Translations under genes and position numbers: made by a program
DNA from: Salegentibacter salarius
GTDB taxonomy: Bacteria; Bacteroidota; Bacteroidia; Flavobacteriales; Flavobacteriaceae
NCBI RefSeq assembly: GCF_900168265.1
Contig: NZ_FVZF01000003.1
Span: 62,001-126,000 of the forward strand
Reading direction: 5' to 3'
DNA: 64,000 nt
Part shown: in pieces, positions 7,836 to 19,451 of the stretch
Numbering within the stretch: the first letter of the stretch is position 1
Layout of the letters: every line of letters starts with the position of its first letter
Notes under the pieces: generated by a model
Seen by the model: only the letters and a program-made list of their open reading frames with translations
What the model was told of the DNA's origin: nothing
The model's database searches: none

Positions 7836-9215
7836 ATGGCAAAAGAGATAAAAGTTCCGCAAATATCAGAAGGCGTAGAGACCGCTGTGATTTCTGAAAT
7901 CCTGGTTTCTGAAGGAGATAAGATTGAAGAAGATCAGTCGGTGATTTCAGTAGAAACCGATAAAGCTACGGCCGAAGTTCCTGCTAGTTCCGGAGGAACA
8001 ATTAAAGAAATAAAAGTTAGCGAAGGTGATGAGGTGAACGTAGGCGATGTGATTATTATCCTGGAAGATGACGATGACGATTCAGAAGAAAAAGAGGAAG
8101 AGAAAACTATAGAAAAAGAAGAAGATACTTCAAAAAAGAAAAAGGAAGATTCTGAAAAAGACGAAGAAGAATCCGATTCTGAAGAAAATAAAAAAGACAA
8201 ATCCAAGTCTAAAGAAAAAGATGACGAGCAGGAAGAAGATGATGAGGATGAGGATGAAAAGGACGGAGATGAGAAGAAAAAAAATAAAGACACCAAGTCT
8301 AAAAAAGATAAAGAAACCGATGAAGCATCTTCAAAAGAAGTCTATGCTTCTCCCGGAGTAAGGCGATTAGCTCGTGAACTTGGCGTGAATATAAAAGAAA
8401 TAAGTGGTAGCGGCGAAAGTGGAAGAATTACTGAAAAAGATGTCAAGGAATTCCAGGAAGGCGGTAGTAAAAAGAGCAGTTCTGGCCAGGCTAAATTACC
8501 CGATTTTAGTAAATGGGGAGCGGTAGAAACTAAACCGCTAAATAGTATTAAAAAAACCACGGCCAAAAATGTATTGTTCTCCTGGCAAACTATTCCACAC
8601 GTGTTTCAGTTTGGAGAAGCTGATATTTCTGGAGTTGAAACTTATATAGAAGATCATAAAGAGAAGGTTGAAAAAGCCGGTGGTAAACTCACGCTTACAG
8701 CCATACTTACCAAAATTGTGGCCACAGCTTTGCATAAGTTTCCAACATTCAATGCAAGTATAGATATGGATAAGGAAGAAATGATCCTTAAAAAATATGT
8801 AAATATCAATATTGCAGTGGCTACAGAAGATGGCCTTTTAGTTCCGGTGATTAAAAATGCAGATCAAAAAAGTATCAAAGATCTATCGGTAGAAATTTCA
8901 GAAATAGCAGAGAAAGCACGGGAACAAAAACTATCTAAAGAAGATATGGAAGGAGGCAATTTTTCTATCTCAAACCTCGGCGGTATTGGTGGTACTAATT
9001 TTACACCCATAGTCTACCATCCGCAGGTGGCGATTCTCGGTATTTCACGGGCAACTACCAAACCGGTTTATATAGACGGAAAGTTTGAACCTCGCAGCAT
9101 TCTTCCACTTAGTTTATCTTATGATCATCGCTTAATAGATGGCGCCGATGGAGCTGGTTTTATGAATTGGCTGGTAAAAGCACTGGAAGATCCGTACGAA
9201 GCACTTTTGGGCTAA
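7836..9215 (+). CDS. aceF: Dihydrolipoyl acetyltransferase (PDH E2)
   Basis: A 459-residue protein with one N-terminal lipoyl domain (ETDKATAEVPA, lipoylated Lys 43), a long linker (about 78-168), a peripheral subunit-binding domain (ASPGVRRLARELGV, GRITEKDVKEF), and the catalytic acetyltransferase domain with DHRLIDGADG near residue 430 (catalytic His and Asp). The linker is made almost wholly of Lys, Glu, Asp and Ser rather than the usual Ala/Pro-rich sequence. It follows aceE by 10 bp and precedes E3 by 17 bp, so the three subunits should be co-expressed. It moves acetyl groups to CoA. Confidence 0.96.
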   Translation: MAKEIKVPQISEGVETAVISEILVSEGDKIEEDQSVISVETDKATAEVPASSGGTIKEIKVSEGDEVNVGDVIIILEDDDDDSEEKEEEKTIEKEEDTSKKKKEDSEKDEEESDSEENKKDKSKSKEKDDEQEEDDEDEDEKDGDEKKKNKDTKSKKDKETDEASSKEVYASPGVRRLARELGVNIKEISGSGESGRITEKDVKEFQEGGSKKSSSGQAKLPDFSKWGAVETKPLNSIKKTTAKNVLFSWQTIPHVFQFGEADISGVETYIEDHKEKVEKAGGKLTLTAILTKIVATALHKFPTFNASIDMDKEEMILKKYVNINIAVATEDGLLVPVIKNADQKSIKDLSVEISEIAEKAREQKLSKEDMEGGNFSISNLGGIGGTNFTPIVYHPQVAILGISRATTKPVYIDGKFEPRSILPLSLSYDHRLIDGADGAGFMNWLVKALEDPYEALLG

Positions 9216-9232
9216 TCTAAATCTCAGAAACA

Positions 9233-10642
9233 ATGGCAAAAAAAGATAGAAAAGAACTTGTGATTATTGGTGCCGGTCCCGGAGGCTATGCTGCAGCTTT
9301 TCACGCCGCAGATCTCGGAATAAAAGTAACGCTTATTGATCCTGAGGTTAACCCCGGGGGAGTTTGCCTTTACCGTGGTTGTATTCCTTCCAAGGCACTT
9401 TTACACCTGGCAAAAACCAAAGAAGAGGCTATCCAGGCCTCCAAGTGGGGGGTGAAATTTGAAGAGCCTAAAATAGATATTAAAAAAGTTGCAAGCTGGA
9501 AAGAGAAGGTGGTGAAAAAACTTACAGAAGGCTTAGGGCAGCTGAGCAAAGCCCGAAATATTGAATACATCCAGGGAAAGGCCAAATTTACCGGCAAAAA
9601 TGAACTGGAAGTAACCGATAATAAAGGAAAGGCTTCGGGTTTAAGTTTTGAAAAAGTGATTATTGCTACCGGGTCCTCTTCGGTAGGCTTACCCGAGCTG
9701 GAGATAGATCATGAGAAAATTTGGGACGCTACCGATGCACTGGAACTTAAGGAAATACCCAAAAAAATGCTAGTCGTTGGTGGTGGTTATATAGGCCTGG
9801 AGCTTGGGAGTGTTTATGCTGCTTTGGGAACAAAAGTTTCTATAGCTGAAATGACCCCGGGATTTTTACCTGGAACAGATCGAGACCTGATTAAGGTTTT
9901 TAAGAAAAACGAACCTTTTAAAGATGTCTTTTTTGAAACTAAAGTAGAAAAAGTGAAGATCACCAAAAAAGGGGTGAAAGTTTTCTTAAAAGGAAAAAAA
10001 GAAGAACAGAGCAAAAAATTTGATTGTGTATTGGTAGCTGTTGGAAGAAAGCCAAATACACAGAATTTGGGCCTTAAAAAACTTGGAATTTCGGCCAACG
10101 AAAAAGGATTCCTGGAAGTAGATGATAAACGCCGAACAAAATTGAACCACGTTTTTGCGATAGGAGATATTACAGGAGAACCTATGTTGGCACATAAAGC
10201 AAGTCACGAAGGTAGAATTGCTGCAGAAGTGATTGCAGGGAAAAAAGGAGCCGCTTACGATCCTAAGGTAATTCCGGCAATTGTATTTACTAATCCTGAG
10301 CTCGCCTGGTGTGGTCTTACTGAAGAAGAAGCAAAGGAAAAAAATAAGAATGTAAAAGGTGTAAAATTCCCCTGGTCTGCTTCTGGAAGGGCAGTTGCTA
10401 TTGGAGAAAATGCGGGTTTAACCAAACTTTTAATAGATAAGGAAACCGAAGTGATTTTAGGAGGAGCCGTAGCCGGAAAAAATGCCGGGAGTTTAATTCC
10501 AGAGATCGCTTTGGCTATCGAAATGGGTAGTACAGCCAGTGATTTATCGCTAACTATTCATCCGCATCCTACTCTTTCAGAAACTATAATGGAAAGCGCC
10601 GAATTGTTTTACGGTGAGGCTACGCATTATAAAAAGGCTTAA
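9233..10642 (+). CDS. lpdA: Dihydrolipoyl dehydrogenase (E3)
   Basis: A 469-residue class I flavoprotein disulfide reductase that reoxidises dihydrolipoamide and passes electrons to NAD+. Visible motifs are the FAD site GAGPGGYAAA, the redox pair in CLYRGCIPSK, the NAD site GGGYIGLELGS, the second FAD motif HVFAIGDITGEPMLAHKA, and the catalytic HPHPTLSE near the C-terminus. It is the third gene of the pyruvate dehydrogenase operon, which makes it the E3 of this complex, though it may serve other 2-oxoacid complexes too. Confidence 0.96.
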   Translation: MAKKDRKELVIIGAGPGGYAAAFHAADLGIKVTLIDPEVNPGGVCLYRGCIPSKALLHLAKTKEEAIQASKWGVKFEEPKIDIKKVASWKEKVVKKLTEGLGQLSKARNIEYIQGKAKFTGKNELEVTDNKGKASGLSFEKVIIATGSSSVGLPELEIDHEKIWDATDALELKEIPKKMLVVGGGYIGLELGSVYAALGTKVSIAEMTPGFLPGTDRDLIKVFKKNEPFKDVFFETKVEKVKITKKGVKVFLKGKKEEQSKKFDCVLVAVGRKPNTQNLGLKKLGISANEKGFLEVDDKRRTKLNHVFAIGDITGEPMLAHKASHEGRIAAEVIAGKKGAAYDPKVIPAIVFTNPELAWCGLTEEEAKEKNKNVKGVKFPWSASGRAVAIGENAGLTKLLIDKETEVILGGAVAGKNAGSLIPEIALAIEMGSTASDLSLTIHPHPTLSETIMESAELFYGEATHYKKA

Positions 10643-10825
10643 TAAGAGTGAAGTTTAAAATAAATATCTTTTAAGGAACAAACAGTAACAGTCACGGTTA
10701 TCGAATAATGCGGGATTATGGACGCGATCTTGTCGGCTTAACCATTTGCTTACTTGGTTTCTAAAATCTTCCCTTTTTTTGCATTATCGTTATTGGACGA
10801 TCAACATGCATTACGAGTGATAATA

Positions 10826-11746
10826 TTAAATTTTTTTTGTTATTAGTAATTGCTCTTTGGAATTACCTATAATAATATCATTTGCATTCTTAAGTGTAGC
10901 TTTATTTACGCTTAAAACACTATTGATTTTCATTTTTTTATAAGAGACATTTTTAAAAATTCCGAGGTCATTTTTTTCGGATCTTTTAAGAATTAGAATA
11001 CTCTTTGGTGAAATTGGAAAAACTAATGAATTAGCAGAATCAAAATCAGTATTGAAAATTTGATCTTTTTCATTCAGATTAAATCCTGGATTATCAGATG
11101 TTATAAAAGGATTTTCATAATTGGTCTTCATTATAAGTGCGTCCCATTTAATTAATTTTTTTATTAACTCTTCTCTCGCATTTTCATTAATATAAATTCC
11201 AGCTCTATAAACATTCTGAAGATACTTTTCATCTCTATATTTTTCATAAACTGCCTCTTCAGCTTTTTTCACTATATCAGTACTAAGACCAGCTCTCTTG
11301 CAAAATTCTACTGCATCCTCTAGAAATTTTTTAGCTTTTTTTTGAACTTTATCAGATTTCGGATCAAAATTTTTAAAGTTTTCGCTAAATCTTGGATTTC
11401 TCATTTTTATATCCACAATGATTCTTACTAATCTTTCGAATTGTGTTTTAGTAAATTTTTTGTGGTAATCTATTTTGTCAAATAATTCTTCTAATTCTTT
11501 GTTTTCATATGAAAAGCGGCTTTTTTCAATAACATTGGGATCGGTAATTTTATATCTTTCTATAATTTCTTTATTATCGAAAGTGTATCTCTTTGCCTCA
11601 TAGCATATCTTACTTTTATTAGTAAGTCTTGTTGAAGCTGGATATTTGGTACTGGTTTTTAATGTGAATATGTCACCATTTCTATTAAGAGAAAATCTCT
11701 TTAAATAAATCTGTGGAACATAATGGTGTTTTATTGGTTCACTCAT
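10826..11746 (-). CDS. DUF4238 domain protein
   Basis: A 306-residue protein starting with the DUF4238 hallmark HHYVPQIYLKRF. The body is rich in Lys and aromatic residues, and a conserved NPFITSDNPGF element follows near residue 215. DUF4238 proteins occur sporadically in accessory regions of many bacteria and their activity is not known. Its DNA is visibly more AT-rich than the flanking genes, and the 183-bp spacer after lpdA matches nothing nearby, suggesting acquisition. Orientation opposes the aceE operon. Confidence 0.8.
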   Translation of the reverse strand: MSEPIKHHYVPQIYLKRFSLNRNGDIFTLKTSTKYPASTRLTNKSKICYEAKRYTFDNKEIIERYKITDPNVIEKSRFSYENKELEELFDKIDYHKKFTKTQFERLVRIIVDIKMRNPRFSENFKNFDPKSDKVQKKAKKFLEDAVEFCKRAGLSTDIVKKAEEAVYEKYRDEKYLQNVYRAGIYINENAREELIKKLIKWDALIMKTNYENPFITSDNPGFNLNEKDQIFNTDFDSANSLVFPISPKSILILKRSEKNDLGIFKNVSYKKMKINSVLSVNKATLKNANDIIIGNSKEQLLITKKI

Positions 11747-11791
11747 ATATCATAACACATAACTATCGATTAAAAATTGATTTTATAATCA

Positions 11792-12397
11792 TCAGGTATT
11801 TTCAGTCTTCCTATAAGCATAGATTAAATTATAAGAAACTGTACCCAGCCAAATCACTATTAAGCTAGAAACCAGCCGCTCGTAGCCACCGTTTATAGAA
11901 TCTGGCATTAAAGGTAAAAGTGGAGCAAAAACAAGCCATAAGCCAGCAATCCAGAAAGAGAATTTTTTCAGATAAGGTTTTAATGATTTTAGATCAAAAC
12001 TTGTAAGAAGAACAAGTGCGGGGAATAGAAGTGCCAGGGCATAAACGAGTTTGCGATGTATTTTATCGCCAGGTCTTCCGGCATACTGGTTATGTTCAGC
12101 GATCATGATGAGATCTACGCTTATAAGAACAAGTATAATAAGACTTATAATCCATTTTGTGCCCGAATTCTTCCAGGTATAAAGTCCAATGGCAAGCGCA
12201 AAAAAACCAATAGCCAAAATATCTAAGCCCAGATCCTGGATCCATCCGTATTTACCTATGGCCAGCATGCTAATCGTGTTTCTTATGGGATTATGTGCTT
12301 CATGCAGTGCAATCCCAATAAGATCGGCCGCCAAAACAGCTACGCAGCCTAAAATACCAATAACTCCGCAGGTTTTGTAAATGAATTTCTTACTCAT
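11792..12397 (-). CDS. DUF998 family membrane protein
   Basis: A 201-residue protein with six hydrophobic segments and DUF998 features: GVIGILGCVAVLAADLIGI, HNPIRNTISMLAIGKYGWIQ near the first loop, and AEHNQYAGRPGDKIHR mid-protein. The family is an uncharacterised integral membrane group. It lies 45 bp upstream of the DUF4238 gene on the same strand, so the two may be co-transcribed. Confidence 0.8.
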   Translation of the reverse strand: MSKKFIYKTCGVIGILGCVAVLAADLIGIALHEAHNPIRNTISMLAIGKYGWIQDLGLDILAIGFFALAIGLYTWKNSGTKWIISLIILVLISVDLIMIAEHNQYAGRPGDKIHRKLVYALALLFPALVLLTSFDLKSLKPYLKKFSFWIAGLWLVFAPLLPLMPDSINGGYERLVSSLIVIWLGTVSYNLIYAYRKTENT

Positions 12398-12461
12398 AGA
12401 TGATTTTTTTAATTCGGAAATTGGAAAGCCTTTGAATAGGCTAAAAAGTAAATTACTTCAT

Positions 12462-12501
12462 AGCAAGCTCACGGAGCATTTAATCTCGATTATCGAGTAA
12501 A
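12462..12501 (+). repeat. Dispersed palindromic repeat, copy A
   Basis: AGCAAGCTCACGGAGCATTT is followed by the palindromic core CTCGATTATCGAG (12485-12497) and TAAA. It belongs to the same family as the copies at 32671, 41478, 47054, 50121 and 63947. Confidence 0.8.
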
Positions 12502-12611
12502 GTTAATAAATTCTTTGGAACAGAATATATGCTTAATGTGAGTTTACAAGCTGGTAAGTTGTAGCTAGAATTGTGTTAAACAATATAGAACCTTAAAAAA
12601 TATCGCATAAA

Positions 12612-12650
12612 AAAAGGGGGCTTGACCATCATTTCAGAATTGCCCCCTTT
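12612..12650. terminator. Orphan GC-rich hairpin, terminator-like
   Basis: AAAGGGGGC and GCCCCCTTT form a 9-bp stem around a loop of about 20 nt. Read on the minus strand it is followed by seven T, as in a terminator, but no minus-strand gene lies upstream; on the plus strand no gene precedes it either. It could end an unannotated small RNA. Confidence 0.45.
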
Positions 12651-12860
12651 CTTACCCAATTATACACTCCAAAAATAGATCAGTTCAGTTCTATTTAAGT
12701 TAAACGAAGGTCAAGTAAATACTAAGTTTTTATTATGAGAAAGCATGGGAATTCAACTTAACATTCGCTTAAAAACCAGGGGTTCAGGCTTAATTTTTAA
12801 ATAACCTATCCCTGCTTGTTTCCGTCTAATTTTGCTTAAAATAATTGTAAAAAATTGATT

Positions 12861-13121
12861 ATGAATTTAAGTGAAAAGAACAATTTAGCTTTGGAAACTT
12901 TAAAGTTTCCTGTGCATTATGATGCGAAGCAACAAACAATTTGGGATGCTAAGGGAATGATGGTCTGCGATATTCGAGGCTGGGGAAAAATTCAGTTTAT
13001 GAATAAATCTGAAGATCGTCAGGATGCGATAGGCGAATTAATAGCCAATTTGCTGAACAAATATCACCGAAATGAAAATGCTAAGATTGACGAAGAGCTT
13101 TTTAAAATGTTAGCTTCTTAA
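12861..13121 (+). CDS. Small conserved flavobacterial protein
   Basis: An 86-residue soluble protein. The core motif KQQTIWDAKGMMVCDIRGWGKI followed by a helical C-terminus (GELIANLLNKYH) looks like a family I have seen only as hypothetical in flavobacteria. ATG 12861 is chosen over a TTG six bases upstream. A -7 box TAATTTTG lies about 27 bp upstream. Function unknown. Confidence 0.7.
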   Translation: MNLSEKNNLALETLKFPVHYDAKQQTIWDAKGMMVCDIRGWGKIQFMNKSEDRQDAIGELIANLLNKYHRNENAKIDEELFKMLAS

Positions 13122-13165
13122 AAATAGTTTCAGAACCTTTAATTTCCTCGAAAAATATAAAACCT

Positions 13166-13173
13166 TACTTTTG
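13166..13173 (+). promoter_or_regulatory. -7 box for the GH97 gene
   Basis: TACTTTTG matches TAnnTTTG exactly, 30 bp before the ATG at 13204. No TTG at the expected -33 spacing. Confidence 0.5.
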
Positions 13174-13188
13174 TGAATTCTCACATAA

Positions 13189-15345
<2,157 letters not shown>

Positions 15346-15395
15346 CTCAAAAAAGTATAATGTAATTTTATACTGAAATTGCTTTAATAATATGA

Positions 15396-15427
15396 AACCC
15401 TCGTCAATTTGGCGGGGGTTTTCTTTT
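15396..15427 (+). terminator. Rho-independent terminator after GH97
   Basis: AACCCTCGTC (15396-15405) pairs with GGCGGGGGTT (15411-15420) over a 5-nt loop, then TTTCTTTT. Confidence 0.85.
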
Positions 15428-15620
15428 GAGAGCGATCTAATCAAAAGTTTTTTAATTAGAAACTGCATTTCATAAGAAATTAATAAATAATTTATAGTTT
15501 TAAGCAGTGTTAATAGATAATGCCCATCCAAACCCTACTTTGGGATGGGATTTTTAGTATGAAAATTAATCGAATAATACAGTCAGTTTTTGGTAGATCA
15601 GTACGTATAAATCTAAAAAT

Positions 15621-16988
15621 TTGAACCTTAGCAATTTCATAGAAAATACCTTTAAAAAACTCATCCCTGCTCCCTTTACTTTAGCGGTGCTACTTACGTT
15701 AATTACCCTTTTTGTCGCCTTCTTTTTTACGGGAGAAACCAATACAAATTCTGCCATTCAAATCCTCGATTTCTGGCAAACCGGGATGTGGGACCCCTCA
15801 CTTATTGTGTTTATGGTGCAAATGATGCTCATTTTGGTTTTGGGCCACATCTTAGTACTAAGCAAACCTGTTTCCTGGCTAACGAGTCAGTTAACCAAAA
15901 TAGTGACAGGAAACGCGAGCGCAGTAATTATCGTTTCGGTTTCTACAATGTTAGTAGCATTTTTTAACTGGGGACTGGGATTGATCTTTGGAGCAATAAT
16001 GGCGAGGAAAGTTGCCGAAGCAGCTTCCAATAGAGGCTTTAAAATTAATTACCCCTTAATTGGTGCTGCGGGTTATGTTGGCTTAATGGTTTGGCACGGC
16101 GGAATGAGCGGTAGCGCACCCTTAAAAGCGGCTGAAGAAGGCCATTTAGCCAGTCTCTTTCCGGGAGCAGGTGCGGAATTTCTTTCACAATTGCCCAATA
16201 GTCTTCCTACCACGAGTACCATTTTTTCTTCCTGGAATTTATTGATTTTCGGAACTTTATTAGTGTTTATTCCGCTTACACTGTATTTTCTTTCCAGGAT
16301 CAGTGAATCGAAAACGGTGAAAATTGAAGCTGAAACAAAAACAAATCATATCGCAAAGATCACCGGTGCTGAAAAACTAGATCATTCAAACTCACTAAGA
16401 TTGATTTTTGGATTTCTTCTTCTAGCCGCTTTTTTCGCCAGTTATTCTGATGAAATTTCTGCAGGAAACCTTACGCCTAATATGCTGAATTTTCTAATGC
16501 TTTGCTTGTGTGTTTTATTACATGAGTCTTTTGCTTCATTTTTAAAAGCTTTAGAAGAAGCCATTGGAGGAGCAGCGGCTATTTTAATCCAATTTCCGTT
16601 GTATTTTGGAATAATGGGCATAATGCGGGAAACGGGTTTGGTAAGTGATATTTCCGGTTTTTTTGTGAGTGTTGCAACCGATGTTAGTTTACCGGTTTAT
16701 AGCTTCTTTAGTGCAGGCCTGGTAAATATTTTTGTACCCAGTGGCGGCGGTCAGTGGGCGGTGCAGGGACCAATAATTTTAGAAAGTGCATTAAAACTTG
16801 GAGTGCCACTTAATAAAGCCGTAATGGCTTTGGCCTATGGAGACCAAATAACGAATATGCTGCAACCTTTCTGGGCGTTGCCATTACTTGCTATCACCAA
16901 ACTAAAAGCCCGGGAAATCCTGCCCTATACGCTGGTAATGATGTTGGTGGGAAGTCTTGTTTATATAGCAGGATTGCTATTGGTATAA
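15621..16988 (+). CDS. AtoE-family short-chain fatty acid transporter
   Basis: A 455-residue membrane protein with about ten to twelve hydrophobic segments. The AtoE/TIGR00366 pattern is clear: FKKLIPAPFTLAVLLTLIT, FWQTGMWDPSLIVFMVQM, VWHGGMSGSAPLKAAEEGH and FVPSGGGQWAVQGP. These proteins are believed to take up short-chain fatty acids such as butyrate or acetoacetate. The start is a TTG at 15621, since no ATG is near and NLSNFIENTF already matches the family N-terminus. It sits between two glucan hydrolases, 41 bp from the next, but the link may be only positional. Confidence 0.88.
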   Translation: MNLSNFIENTFKKLIPAPFTLAVLLTLITLFVAFFFTGETNTNSAIQILDFWQTGMWDPSLIVFMVQMMLILVLGHILVLSKPVSWLTSQLTKIVTGNASAVIIVSVSTMLVAFFNWGLGLIFGAIMARKVAEAASNRGFKINYPLIGAAGYVGLMVWHGGMSGSAPLKAAEEGHLASLFPGAGAEFLSQLPNSLPTTSTIFSSWNLLIFGTLLVFIPLTLYFLSRISESKTVKIEAETKTNHIAKITGAEKLDHSNSLRLIFGFLLLAAFFASYSDEISAGNLTPNMLNFLMLCLCVLLHESFASFLKALEEAIGGAAAILIQFPLYFGIMGIMRETGLVSDISGFFVSVATDVSLPVYSFFSAGLVNIFVPSGGGQWAVQGPIILESALKLGVPLNKAVMALAYGDQITNMLQPFWALPLLAITKLKAREILPYTLVMMLVGSLVYIAGLLLV

Positions 16989-17029
16989 ACCCTGCCAAAG
17001 ATTAAACCTAAGTTTTGTAAATTTCAGTT

Positions 17030-19414
17030 ATGAAAAATATCTTCATTTACAGCTGTTGTTTTCTTCTATGTATCAATTATTTAATTGCGCAGGAAAACTT
17101 TAATGATTGGACCCAGAATAGTCCCAATATAACGGGGAAGGCTGAATACCTGGACTCGCCTTTTGTCACTGCGGGAGATCGCGTGTATGTAGTTGGCCAT
17201 CAAAATGGTAGTTTTCCGCAACTCGGCTGGCATATTGAAGGCGAAATGGGCGGTGTTTGGAATCATCCTATTAAACTTTTAGATGGTTTTTCTGCAGAAA
17301 TCATTTTGAACGAAGAGAAGATCGAATTAAATAATGCATCAGAATTCGTTAATTATCCTTTCACCGGAAAACATATTTTTCATTTGAAAGATGAAGAAGT
17401 TGAGATTACCCGCTGGCAATTTGTTCCCGATGGCGAAGAAGGTCTGGCAGTACAGTATATTATTCAGAATAATTCTTCTGAAAAAATAAATACCGATTTT
17501 ATATTTAAAGCTTCAACAGATCTTAGACCTACCTGGCTGGGTGATCGCACCGGCATGAAAGATCATAAAGATATCGCTGAATTCCTACCAAAGGAAAATG
17601 CCTGGTTGGTAAAAGACGAAAATAATCTCTGGTTTACTGTTTTTGGTGCAAAAAGAACTTCGGAAAAACATGAACAAACGAAAACCAATTATAAGGGGAA
17701 AGGAGTTTCGGCATCACAGACTTATAAACTAAGTATTCCCGCCGGGCAGCAAGAAGTACTTAATTTCACCATTGCCGGTTCTTTTGAAAGTAAGGAGGCT
17801 GCGCTTAAAACATATAATGAAATCGGGCAAAACTTGAAATCTCATGTTGCCGATAAAAGAGAACGTTATAAAAACCTGGCTAATAGATCTAAACTTACCA
17901 TTCCCAATAAGAATATTGAAGAGGCTTTTGAATGGCTTAAATACAACAGCGATTGGTTAGTGCAAACTGTGCCTGGAATTGGCACCGGGATCACCGCCGG
18001 AATTCCAGATTATCCCTGGTGGTTTGGAGTAGATAGCGAATATGCACTGCAGGGGTATATGATGGTTGGCCAAACCGATGCAGTTTATGGTACTATTAAA
18101 TTGCTGGATAGTATGAGCAATGTGGTGAATGCTAATGGGAAGATTATTCACGAAATGTCTACAAATGGCGCCGTTTTTAATGACGGAAATATCAATGAAA
18201 CACCGCAATTTGCATCGCTTATTTGGGAGATCTTTAAATGGAATGGCGATCTTGAATTTCTAAAAAGATATTTTCCCACTATTAAGAAAGGCCTGGATTG
18301 GCTGCAGACGCAGGATACCGATGCTAATCTTTTTCCCGAAGGTTTTGGGATGATGGAAATTCACGGGCTGGATAGCGAAATGATAGATGTAGCCGTTTAT
18401 AGCCAGAAAGGATTCGCAGACGCTTCAAAAATGGCTGAAATCCTTGGTGAAAAGCACTTGGCTGAAGAATATGAGGATGTAGCCAATAAATTAAAAAACA
18501 AAATAAACGAAGAATTCTGGTCTGAAGAATTTAATTCTTATGCCGATTTTATAGGAACCGACAAGCAGGCACTGCGGTTAATTGATGATGCAATTGTAAG
18601 GGCTGATACTTTAGAAAAACCCTGGGCGGTAAAAGAATTAAAAGAAACCAAATCAAAAATATTAGCTAACCCCTCGGAAGGTTCACGGCCTTATGTAGTG
18701 CATCATAATTGGGTAGTTAATACGCCAATGGAGATGAAAATAGCCGATTCTGCCAGGGCGATTAAAGCTTTGAATACTGCAGAAAGATATAGAAATCCGT
18801 TTGGAGTGTTTGTTACCGGGATAGATCGTGATGAGGTGGAAAAAACCGAAGAAAGTTCTTTTAAAGGAGGAGAAGTTTTTACCTATACAGGAGCTGTTAT
18901 GACGCTGCCAACGGCGGTGCAAATTATTGCGGAAAATAATTACGGAAGACCCGAAAAAGCTCTTGATTATATGGAACGAATGACGCGCAGTTTTAGTTTT
19001 GCATTTCCCGGCAGTATGTATGAAGTTTCCCCAGATTACGGAATGATCTCGCAGGCCTGGAATATTTATGGATACGCAGTACCGATCGTAAATCAATTCT
19101 TTGGGATTAAGCCCGATGCCTTGAATAAGAAAATAGTAGTACAGCCGCAAATGCCTAAAACCTGGAACGAAGCTTCTTTGGAAAACGTGGTTATAGGCGA
19201 AAATGAAGTTTCGGTTTATTTTTCAAAATCTAATGGTGAATTGAATATTGAAATTACTCAGGAGGAAGACTGGGAGATAGAACTTATTTTAACCAACTAT
19301 TCAAATTCAGAATATAAAATGATGACTGAAAACCTTGAGGTTTCTAAAGTCAATGGAGACTTAATTATTAAAGGGAATTCAGATAAATTGGAAATTTCAT
19401 TAGAAACAAACTAA
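17030..19414 (+). CDS. Secreted six-hairpin glycosidase
   Basis: A 794-residue protein with a signal peptide (residues 1-20, ending YLIAQ). An N-terminal beta-sandwich (about 25-275) precedes an (alpha/alpha)6 barrel, seen in the repeated helical segments AFEWLKYNSDWLVQT, WWFGVDSEYALQGYM and SLIWEIFKWNGDLEFLKRYF. A small beta-domain closes the protein (IKPDALNKKIVVQPQMPKTW). The fold and the WWFGVDSEY motif fit the glycogen-debranching/GH15-like superfamily. Exact CAZy family is not assigned. With GH97 upstream it suggests alpha-glucan breakdown. Confidence 0.8.
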   Translation: MKNIFIYSCCFLLCINYLIAQENFNDWTQNSPNITGKAEYLDSPFVTAGDRVYVVGHQNGSFPQLGWHIEGEMGGVWNHPIKLLDGFSAEIILNEEKIELNNASEFVNYPFTGKHIFHLKDEEVEITRWQFVPDGEEGLAVQYIIQNNSSEKINTDFIFKASTDLRPTWLGDRTGMKDHKDIAEFLPKENAWLVKDENNLWFTVFGAKRTSEKHEQTKTNYKGKGVSASQTYKLSIPAGQQEVLNFTIAGSFESKEAALKTYNEIGQNLKSHVADKRERYKNLANRSKLTIPNKNIEEAFEWLKYNSDWLVQTVPGIGTGITAGIPDYPWWFGVDSEYALQGYMMVGQTDAVYGTIKLLDSMSNVVNANGKIIHEMSTNGAVFNDGNINETPQFASLIWEIFKWNGDLEFLKRYFPTIKKGLDWLQTQDTDANLFPEGFGMMEIHGLDSEMIDVAVYSQKGFADASKMAEILGEKHLAEEYEDVANKLKNKINEEFWSEEFNSYADFIGTDKQALRLIDDAIVRADTLEKPWAVKELKETKSKILANPSEGSRPYVVHHNWVVNTPMEMKIADSARAIKALNTAERYRNPFGVFVTGIDRDEVEKTEESSFKGGEVFTYTGAVMTLPTAVQIIAENNYGRPEKALDYMERMTRSFSFAFPGSMYEVSPDYGMISQAWNIYGYAVPIVNQFFGIKPDALNKKIVVQPQMPKTWNEASLENVVIGENEVSVYFSKSNGELNIEITQEEDWEIELILTNYSNSEYKMMTENLEVSKVNGDLIIKGNSDKLEISLETN

Positions 19415-19451
19415 GATTTCTTATTTTATATAGGAATCAATTTTTCACATT

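Larger units (their letters stand above)
12398..12860. other. Intergenic region between divergent genes
   Basis: 463 bp between a minus-strand and a plus-strand gene. It contains a copy of the CTCGATTATCGAG repeat (12462-12501), a GC-rich hairpin (12612-12650) without an obvious parent gene, and a -7 box TAATTTTG at about 12827 for the gene at 12861. No other coding potential is seen. Confidence 0.6.

Noticed and set aside
7934-8296. 120-residue Ser/Phe-rich minus-strand frame opposite aceF
   Set aside because: It is the antisense of the Lys/Glu-rich E2 linker; its composition is explained entirely by that repeat-like sequence.
10643-12860. Genomic island with an integrase
   Set aside because: No integrase, transposase or terminal repeat can be seen; only one AT-rich accessory gene is supported.
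18683-19150. 155-residue minus-strand frame
   Set aside because: Lies wholly inside the six-hairpin glycosidase gene and shows no recognisable protein features.
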